The position numbers were made by a program, and so were the translations under genes. Shown here in pieces: positions 56,350 to 64,000 of a DNA stretch of 64,000 nt; the first letter of the stretch is position 1; every line of letters starts with the position of its first letter. Origin of the DNA: Acheta domesticus. Lineage: Eukaryota > Arthropoda > Insecta > Orthoptera > Gryllidae. The notes below the pieces were generated by a model. The model saw only the letters and a list, made by a program, of their open reading frames with translations, ran no database searches and was not told where the DNA came from. The stretch is taken from contig JAHLJT010002630.1 of the NCBI GenBank assembly GCA_031308135.1, positions 101,730,337 to 101,794,336 on the forward strand, written 5' to 3'.

Positions 56350-57580
56350 TGCGAGCGGAACGTGGAGAGCAGTGGCACAGTGGTGGGCGAGTGCAGGGAA
56401 GGCGGGGGGAGGAGGAGGAGGGAGGGTTGCGCCTGACGAACGGGCGGGCGCGCGCCACGAGGCTCGGGCCCCGCACAGCAGCTGCGGCCGCAGTTCAACT
56501 TCCTAATGGGCCCCCCTACCCCCCCGTCCCCCCGCCGGGGGGAGGAGGGGCACTTGACCTCCCGCGCAGCTTCATTGCACTGTGTAACGTCAGACTCTGC
56601 CAACACTTTTTTTGTAGAAATCTTCCGTTACAATTACTGTAACTACTTATTTTTTTTAGTACTAACACTTCAATTCTTTTTTATTTTAGTTTTTATTTCC
56701 TTTTTTTTGTACAATGTACTTCAATACTGTACCTTCTCACTTTGTACAAATAGATTTCACACATTTCTTTAGAACACGTTTTTCGTTCAATTCTCTCTCT
56801 GTATCTCATCAATATATCCGTTGCTAACCTCATTCACTATCAACCTGGGTACATCATATGTTTCTTATTTATAAAATAACAATGTAAAAAAATGTAAATA
56901 AACATTGGAATTGTGCCAAACGTTACAACCGCCCCGGATGCGACCCAGGCCGCCCCCCCCCTCGCGCACGACGCTCTCCGAATATCATTCGTGATTGTCT
57001 TGTATTGACTTGACGTTTGTTTCTGTATGTTAAATATGTACGAGTATTTAGGAATTAGCTAGTGGTATTAGTTTTCTTGTCAATTGGTAATTACTGTTAC
57101 CATCATTAGTATTGTAATAATTATTAAATGCATTACTTTATTAAATATATCATTATATTTTAAGTAGTATTCGTATTGAAGTGTGGTGACGTGCTGTGAA
57201 GTGTAATGCAATACTGAAGTACAAAGAGAAGTGAAGAGCAAGTGTTGTGAAGTGAAGTGAAGTGAAGTGGACATCAGTGTAATAAAAAGTCGTGTATTTA
57301 TTGATGTAAAATATCTGTAGAAGACCACCATAAAATGTAGAATTAATGCAGTTATATTGTTGTTAAAGCCGTTATTGTCATCATAGTTATCATATTATTA
57401 TTAATATTACTGTCTTAAAATTATTTTAAGTTACATTGTTTTCAATTCTTAATTATAATATGTAAATTTTAGTGTTCTGTCACTAGGTTGCATAAACCTA
57501 TCTGCGGAAATAAATATTTATCTAATTGTACTTCTTAATTCGTATATTTGTGTATGTAATGATTGGGACTAGTCGTAGAA
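56350..57580. other. GC-rich patch, then possible LINE 3' UTR
   Basis: 56350-56560 is GC-rich with C runs and no biased frame. 57180-57290 has GTGAAGTGAAGTGAAGTG text and 57500-57535 has AATAAATATTTATCT, resembling the 3' UTR of the LINE at 27494-28120. No ORF. Confidence 0.3.
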
Positions 57581-57689
57581 TAGTGTTAGAATTTTCGAAA
57601 ATTTGCTAAAGTTTGAATTTCATTCGGAGTCTTCCTCCAACTACGAAATTGCAGATAGAGATTTTTCCTTCAGATAAAATTTGTTCTTC

Positions 57690-58800
57690 ATAGCGAGTTG
57701 TTTCTTTAAGGCCATGTACATTTTTTTGAAAATTTTAGTAGTTTTCGCGCAATATGTCGTGCAATATATGCAATTTAAAAAAACAACACAAAAACAAGAC
57801 TTTCTCAAAAACGGCTCTAATTTTTTTTAAAACTCTTGGTAGGGATAGTGATAAATGTACTCTATTAGATGACATAAACGCCATATTGCGGTATTCTTTT
57901 GTTTTTTTCAAAAATTGCAAAAGTGTAATTTTTTTGACTTGCCTCTCATGTGGTTAATATTTACATTACCGGCGATTTGTTGACATTATTATATTATTGA
58001 GTACATGTGCTTTAAATAATTTCAAGTAAAGTCTCTCGAGAACTCAACAGTTTTCTGTGAAAACTAGTTCAAAATTCCGCATTTTCGCTCAAACGCCATT
58101 TTCTAATAAATGACTCCAAATTGTTTCTTCAAATTTTTCGAACGGATAGTGCTAATTGCACTTTAATATGACGTAAAGTTCATTTTGGTTTTTTTTAATT
58201 ACACAAATGTAATTTTTTAAAGATTTCTCATATCGTTAATATGCACATTTCCAGCAATTTGTAATCACTATTGTATTTGTGAGTTAATGTGCTTTAAATG
58301 ACTTTAAATGAAATTTTTCGAAATCACAAAAGATTCTTGTGAAAAAGAGCTTCAATTTTCCCATTTACAGTGGCGCTTAAACGGCATTTTCTTAAGGCAG
58401 CTCCACAAATTCGCTATTCGGCGAACAGCGAGCAACCGCTCGCTGAATACCGGGTAGTGTGGATGGATCGCTTGCTATTTGCCGAGTGATGATTCGGCGT
58501 TCGCCCTACCCACCGCGTGGCGGTCTTTTGGACACATCAAAGGGAGTGAACATTCGCCGAATACATCAGCTGGTCGAGATAGGGCGAGCAGTAGCTACCT
58601 GCTGGGCGAATGCCGAATGTGTGGAGCCATCTTTAAAAATGGCTCCAAATTTTTCAAAGAAAATTGCCATTTAGGACGAGGTTTTACTGTATTTTTAATA
58701 TTCTTAAAATATTATTTATTTTCTATTAGGAAACCGAAAAATTTAGAAAATGTAAAAAAAAAAGTACTTTGGGAGGCGATAGATGACGGCTGGTTTTCTC
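57690..58800 (+). repeat. AT-rich repeat in about 282-bp tandem units
   Basis: GTGTAATTTTTT, then TCTCATGTGGTTAATAT and TGTGCTTTAAAT recur with GTTAAT at 57953 and 58235, so units of about 282 bp. The last unit is interrupted by a MITE at 58396. Reverse copy at 1-380. Confidence 0.65.
58396..58632. mobile_element. TTAA-flanked MITE inside the AT-rich repeat
   Basis: TTAA at 58392-58395 and 58633-58636; ends GGCAGCTCCACAAATTCG and GAATGTGTGGAGCCATCT are inverted. Comparison with the preceding repeat unit shows an unbroken ATTTTCT..AAATGGCTCCAAA site, so the empty target can be read. Confidence 0.75.
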
Positions 58801-58809
58801 CATAAAATG

Positions 58810-59314
58810 TATTTATTAAAAATACATCTTCAAATAAGGTCATGCTCAATTTTTTGTTTTTTTGAAAATACGAGCAGTTTTTCTATAATTTCGTGACAAA
58901 CATAATAACCCGCTGCAAATTTATTGCGCTTCAGCCAGCTGATGCGTCGTAAATTAAAATTTGCAATTTTGTTCGTTTTTACATTCGACCTTTTTTATAC
59001 ATTAACACATTAATCTTTAGAGCAATAATTTACTTTTAAATATTGGAAATAAAAGTAGCTAGCTCTTTAAGAGTGTATCGACAATGCAGGGAATGCAACA
59101 AATTGAACTCCGTCCCGCTGTCGCGAATTTTTGTGAATTACGTGTCATTGCTGTGACTTGGTATAGCTGTATGGTATCAGGCTTCTTTTTCCAATACAAG
59201 TTTACAAACCTTTTGTATTATATTTATTTATTTGTCAAAAAAAAACAGTAAAAACTGTATATGACGTGTGGGGAAAGAAATTTATCTGCGCACATTTTCT
59301 TGAGGGCCAGAATA

Positions 59315-59350
<36 letters not shown>

Positions 59351-59700
59351 CAAAATTGAATTTAGAAAATAATTATTTAGAAAATAAAGATATTTGAAAA
59401 ATGTTTGTTCCCGAGTTATAGAAAATCAATTTTTAACTGTAAATGAACTACAAGCAAAAGGAGTGCTCAACAAAACGTGCGCACAGTGAAGCTACATTTA
59501 CGTCCAGAAGCAAAACAAGGGGCCATCTCAGCATTTGCTCAATGGATCAGGGAAACTGGACAAAAACCTGATCGAGATGGGGGTCATTGACCCGGAAGCT
59601 GAAGTACATTACTTGTTACAGGCGTATTAAATATTTTTTTAAATGTATACAATGCAAACATAAACTAATTCATTATATATCTTTGTTTTGTTACATTAAA
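58810..59700. other. AT-rich stretch with a 32-bp A run
   Basis: The A run at 59319-59349 could be a retroposon tail, but no retroposon body was identified before it. Confidence 0.4.
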
Positions 59701-59702
59701 CA

Positions 59703-60634
59703 TTATTTTTCTTTTTCACGATCAGTATAGTCTCTAATTGTATAGAAACAGTTTTGCAGCAGAAAAGATTTTACTTTTAACTTAAATTTGTGTACCGACT
59801 TTAATTGTTTTATGTCATCTGGCAATGCGTTGTAAAGTAACGTACATGTATTGTATGTTGATTTCTTGTACTGAGCTGTTGATACTGACACTTGATGCAC
59901 GCGATTTCTACGGCGTGTGTTGTAATTATAAATATCAATATTGCATGAAAATATGTTCCCTCCGTTAAGTAGGTCATTTTTGACAAATATTACAGATTCG
60001 TAAATAAATAGACAAGGCAATGGTAGGATTCCCAGCTCAATGAAAAGAGGCTTGCAGGAATCACGTGGAAGGCATTTTTTCATTATTCGAATAATTTTAT
60101 TTTGCAATCTGAAGGTCTGAATACTACAGGATGAGCTTCCCCAGAATATTATGCCATATCTCAGGCGGGAATGCACATTTGCAAAATAAACGCAACGAGC
60201 TGCATGAAGGCTGACAGAATTTGAAAGAATTCTGAATGCATAGCATAATGAACTTAATTTAGTGTTTAATTCTGTTATATGTACATTCCATTTGAGGTTT
60301 GATTGAATTGAAAGACCTAAAAATTTGTTGCCTCAACATCAGCTAATTGCATATTGTTCATTTTCAATGGAACATGCGATTTCCGATTTGAGATGCAAAA
60401 ATGCATTGAAACAGTTTTTCTTTCGTTAACAATTAATTTGTTATTATTAAACCAATTTGAAACTTCTGAAATTGTACTATTTACTGCTTCTTTTTTGCAA
60501 AGAACATTCGTGTCATCAGCAAACAGAACCGTTCTTCCATTTTTAATAGACGAGGGCATATCGTTTACATATAACAGAAAGAGAATAGAGAATATTTTTA
60601 TGCATTTGTAGAATTCACATAGTTTTGACAACAC
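59703..60634 (-). pseudogene. LINE reverse transcriptase, 5'-truncated
   Basis: On the minus strand: ILFLLYVNDMPSSIKNGRTV then LFADDTNVLC, the RT catalytic box (Asp codons at 60512-60517), and NNNKLIVNERKTVSMHF. After a frame change near 60310, HSRLRYGIIFWGSSSCSIQT, LFIELGILPLPCLFIYESVI and RNRVHQVSVSTAQYKKSTYN to the stop. This is a jockey/CR1-like insect LINE ORF2 from RT motif C onward. Upstream of about 60600 homology stops, so the copy is truncated. Relatively intact and young compared with 28130-31500. Confidence 0.9.
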
Positions 60635-60639
60635 TGCGA

Positions 60640-61185
60640 TGGAAAGAGTGAGTTGTTCGTTTCATGGTTGAATTGGACATTTTCAAATAATAGCTAAGTT
60701 GTTAGTAGGGCAGAAAGTGCAATATTTCAATCCTACTTAGCGGTTTCCAATAATACGGGAAATTATGTGGTGTTGTAGCACCACTAGTTTTATCACTTTT
60801 CTTATATTGAGAGGCACGCATAGGCTTTTTTTGGGGGGGGGGAGGCTACAGGCATAGTATCCATACGACTTGATGCCCTGTTAATAAATGCGTGTTTGTT
60901 TATGCTCAATATATAATATATTGTTATTGTTGACTTAATATTTACAATGTTAATAACTGACTTTTACAATTGATTACTTTCATTACTATAAAAAGTTGGT
61001 AAGGGATATACTTTTCCACATGGAGTGGAAAACATTATTGAACATGTAGTGTGAAATAGTGTTTTCCGCAGTAATTTTCTTGGCTGCGACAGAAAGTGAC
61101 ATGTGGAATATCTGTGCACATGAGGTTGCCTAAACGTCAGGGGGGCAATGCCACTTATAAACTAGTGGTGCTAAATACTAGTATT
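60640..61185. other. AT-rich stretch without a supported gene
   Basis: A G run at 60832-60841; nothing else recognised. Confidence 0.35.
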
Positions 61186-61189
61186 TTTT

Positions 61190-61680
61190 TCGCCCGTATT
61201 TTCACGCAAAATTACGTACTCAAATTTTCGACAAAACTGTACATGACCTTATTGCAAAATCTATCTTAAGAAACAGATTTCATTAAGGAAAAAAAATCTA
61301 TCTTCATAATTGTAGGAATTGTAGGAAGACGCCGAAAAAATATGGAACTTTTTCAACAGTAGAAAAATCAGGGTTTTCAACGAACACGATTACCTGCACC
61401 ATTCCTTTATACAATCCAACAACAAAATTAAATAAAAAACGATGGAGCCATTTTTCTGAAAATTTTGAAAATATCCCAAGGGCTTCATGTAAAGAACCCC
61501 ATCATTAAAATACCATGTTTAAAATTCAAGGGGCTGCGACAGCCAGATCGATTGAGGAATCTCAATTTTGGAGAAAATTGGCTGAACGGTTTAGCCGCTA
61601 GCGTTGTTCACAGTCGGACAGACAGACAGACACGTTTTGTCGTCATTCTATTTTTCGGTATCAAAGAGCTCACAAAACTT
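61190..61680 (+). repeat. Dispersed repeat S, copy 2 with CAGA tract
   Basis: Matches 23430-23770, then continues into CGGACAGACAGACAGACACG and ATTTTTCGGTATC, seen reversed at 25420-25490. Confidence 0.7.
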
Positions 61681-61879
61681 GGATTCTCTCTTACTCTGTT
61701 AACAGAATGTAAAAGTATACAACACCTCTAAATGCAATTTCCCAATTAATGTTCTTGAGCAAAAAGTGATCATTTTCATCCTTCGTGCGTGTACTAACAG
61801 ATAGTAACATTTATTCTGAGAGACCTGTTTATCACCGTATTCTTCCATCCAATTTCCTTCTTCGTTGAGTGATTAATTA

Positions 61880-62180
61880 GTTCGTGTTTCTGGGCGCATC
61901 AAAGCAGTTGTTTATTAGTCCCGTAAGTGTAGTGAATGTGTCTATCGCGGGAGTATTTCTCCTACTGAATGGTGAGATTCGGCGCCGGACTAAACGTCGG
62001 TTTGCGGGGTTCTCCCCGGCCATGTCTCTAAGCCCCGACTGATCTCCCAACGCGTGTGGTGGTGTGCAACGCAAGTGTAACTGTTTGGGAAGGGGAGAGC
62101 CTAGACAAGAAAGAACAAGGATAGATCCCGCGTGATGCGATGGCCCATTTATTACGATACTGCTCCGGCATTCGCCTGGT
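61880..62180 (-). repeat. Unclassified dispersed repeat R, copy 2
   Basis: The reverse of 4168-4400, with a longer GC-rich 5' part (minus strand GAGACATGGCCGGGGAGAAC). A short ORF reading MAGENPANRRLVRRRISPF crosses it; whether it is coding is unknown. Confidence 0.5.
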
Positions 62181-62275
62181 GTTGGTAAGAGAAAACCACG
62201 GAAAACAACCGATCGGAGCAGCCGGCACACAGAATTCCTTCTCCTGGCTGCTGCCTAACTATGCAGCTGCTAATA

Positions 62276-62640
62276 CTCTCTGAATCTGAATCAGTGAAGT
62301 TGTCACTGATTCAATCAGTGAGAACCGAAGTCACTGATATCTTCAGTCGAAATGGGTAGTTTTGCTGACAATCAGCGAATATGCGAACCTTTTCATAATG
62401 ACCTCCAGCATTTAACTGGTCGTCAATGGTAACCACCATCGCTCACTGATCGTTCAGTCGTTCACGTTCAACTAGTTATCACTGATTTCACTGATTCAAG
62501 CAGTGAAGTTTCACTGATTCAAAAAGTGGACCCAATTTTCATTGATTTGTTCAGTTCAATTCCCTGTTTGTCAGTGGCAGGGTTGTAACTGACACCATCA
62601 GTGAATAGTCGCTGTCAGTCACTGATTCAGACTGAGAGAG
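62276..62640. mobile_element. TCACTGATT-rich MITE, copy 1
   Basis: CTCTCTGAATCTGAATCAGT and ACTGATTCAGACTGAGAGAG are inverted ends; TA flanks both sides. The interior is studded with CAGTGA and TCACTG motifs in both orientations. Copies at 63336 and 63873. Confidence 0.85.
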
Positions 62641-63335
62641 TACGGCTGAATTTAACCAACCTATCTACCTAGTGTCTAAAATCCTGCCACCGTCGGGACA
62701 CGAACCGTAGGACCTCCCTGTCAGAGGACCTGCAATGACATCAATCCATAGCCTGAGCCTCCTTCGTCGCCTCGCCTTTGAATTGTCTCCACTAGCTTCT
62801 TGTTCTCTAACTGCTCCTATTACGTTATCCCTCGGCCACTATCACTTTCCCTCCTCAGCCTGTCCCTTCCCCCACCGAACCTCCTCCTTCGTCTCCCCGC
62901 CTCTACGTCCCTCATCCCATTCGACCATCCGTGTCCATTCGTTCCTATTCTCCTCGACCCCGTCCCCCCTCCCCTCCCCTCCCCTCCCAGGCCCGTGCCT
63001 CCACATGGCCTCGCGCGCCGGGTGCGTTCTAGCTCCCCTCCCCTCCCCCACTCTCTTCTCCACCCCTCCCCAACTCCCGCGCCAGGTGGCTGGCGGCGTG
63101 TCTCATTCGGGCGCCGAGTCGCCCCTCCCCCCCACCGCGCCGCGCCTCTGCCCCGCCCCGCCCCCTGCTCGTAAACGAAATTTACTGCCGCTCGATACAC
63201 CCGCTCCGTTCGATTGTTCCACTCAACCCCTTCCCCCTCTCCCCCCCCCGCTGGCGATACACGCGCAAACAAGTTGCAGGCGGCGACTTTCACCCTCCCG
63301 CCCTGCATACAGCCGCTGGCCAATTTTGCGAGCTG
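62641..63335. other. GC-rich, C-rich stretch between two MITE copies
   Basis: 62680-62720 on minus has GGTTCGTGTCC, a tRNA-like B box. From 62850 the plus strand is C-rich with CCCCTCCCCTCCCC runs. ORFs on both strands are long but without codon bias or motifs, so no gene is called. Confidence 0.35.
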
Positions 63336-63715
63336 CTCTCTGAATCTGAATCAGTGAAATTGTCACTGATTCAATCAGTGAGAGCAGAAGTCACTGATAT
63401 CTTCAGTCGAAATGGGTAGTTTCGCTGACAATCAGCGAACATGCGAACTTTTTCATAACGACCGCCAGCATTTCATTGGACGTCAGTGGTAAAAGTCCTG
63501 CGTCACCATCGCTCACTGATCGTTCAGTCATCATGTGCAATTAGTGTCACAGATTTGACTGATTCAAACAGTGAAGTTTCACTGATTCAAAAAGTAGACC
63601 CAATTTTCACTGAATTGTTCAGCTCAATTCACTGATTGTCAGTGGTAGGGTTATAACTGACACCATCAGTGAATAGTCACAGTCAGTAGTTTTTCACTGA
63701 TTCAGACTGAGAGAG
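63336..63715. mobile_element. TCACTGATT-rich MITE, copy 2
   Basis: Same ends and interior as copy 1, 380 bp, close identity by eye. Confidence 0.85.
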
Positions 63716-63769
63716 TGGGAGACTCATTTCGGTGATCCGATTTCGCAAACACGGGTTGTGAGTTCGTTT

Positions 63770-63872
63770 GATTATTCCGTATTACCATCATCATTCGTCG
63801 CGTTATTGTAGTGAGTATTTTTTTATCGCGGAAAGTGGCGGAGTTTCCCCCCCGGACGGATGGTGAGATCCG
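63770..63872 (-). repeat. Dispersed repeat R, fragment 3
   Basis: GTAGTGAGTATTTTTTTATC then GGATGGTGAGATCCG parallels 61930-61995 (GTAGTGAATGTGTCTATCGC, GAATGGTGAGATTCG); interrupted at that point by MITE copy 3. Confidence 0.45.
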
Positions 63873-64000
63873 CTCTCTGAACCTGAATCAGTGAAATTGT
63901 CACTGATTCAATCAGTGAGAGCCGAAGTCACTGATATCTTCAGTCGAAATGGGTAGTTTCGCTGACAATCAGCGAATATGCAAACCTTTTCATAAAGACC
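63873..64000. mobile_element. TCACTGATT-rich MITE, copy 3 (cut by window edge)
   Basis: CTCTCTGAACCTGAATCAGT onward matches copies 1 and 2 up to the window end. Confidence 0.85.

Overview
This is a eukaryotic, almost certainly insect, genomic window: AT-rich, very rich in transposons and tandem repeats, with rare coding exons that are far more GC-rich than their surroundings. The mix of mariner, hAT, PIF/Harbinger-like and piggyBac-like non-autonomous elements, 5'-truncated LINEs and hammerhead-like Penelope tails suits a large polyneopteran genome (cockroach, termite or stick-insect type). That placement is inference from style, not from a diagnostic gene. No rRNA, intact tRNA, CRISPR or bacterial/viral gene cassette was seen.

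Protein-coding content is small. At 1342-2967 (+) lies one long open exon for a coiled-coil protein with C-terminal ankyrin repeats. On the minus strand, five GC-rich exon-like blocks occur, in 5' to 3' order: 41754-41603, 38505-38293, 37188-36770, 34021-33720 and 22664-22290. Most have recognisable splice signals. The last three junction phases that can be tested (38293 to 34021 and 33720 to 22664) are compatible, so at least part of one large Ala/Pro/Ser-rich gene probably spans about 22.3-38.5 kb or more. Its last exon ends in a compact aromatic tail at a TAA stop.

The rest is mobile and repetitive DNA. 0-10 kb: piggyBac-like MITE, ankyrin gene, purine tract, mariner remnant abutting a LINE tail, and a hAT MITE with another MITE nested inside. 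10-16 kb: TIR element, LINE 3' tails spaced by AAT runs, two hAT MITEs. 16-21 kb: mostly featureless AT-rich DNA. 21-22.2 kb: a nested GC-rich tandem-repeat block just beyond the minus-strand gene. 23-34 kb: hAT-like element, PIF-like element, a LINE end split by a hAT MITE, and a decayed 3.4-kb LINE. 34-43 kb: the GC-rich exons embedded in foldback elements, MITEs and minisatellites. 46.7-48.6 kb: a CpG-rich 109-bp satellite. 51-53 kb: G-rich minisatellites. 55-64 kb: second mariner remnant, AT-rich repeats, a LINE reverse-transcriptase remnant, and three copies of a MITE packed with TCACTGATT motifs.

The least ordinary signals are four: DNA-transposon ends lying 25-77 bp upstream of four of the five minus-strand splice acceptors; an 823-bp foldback element with arms near 300 bp sharing its tips with shorter MITEs; a 22-bp satellite with a 132-bp higher-order period; and several hammerhead-ribozyme-like cores.
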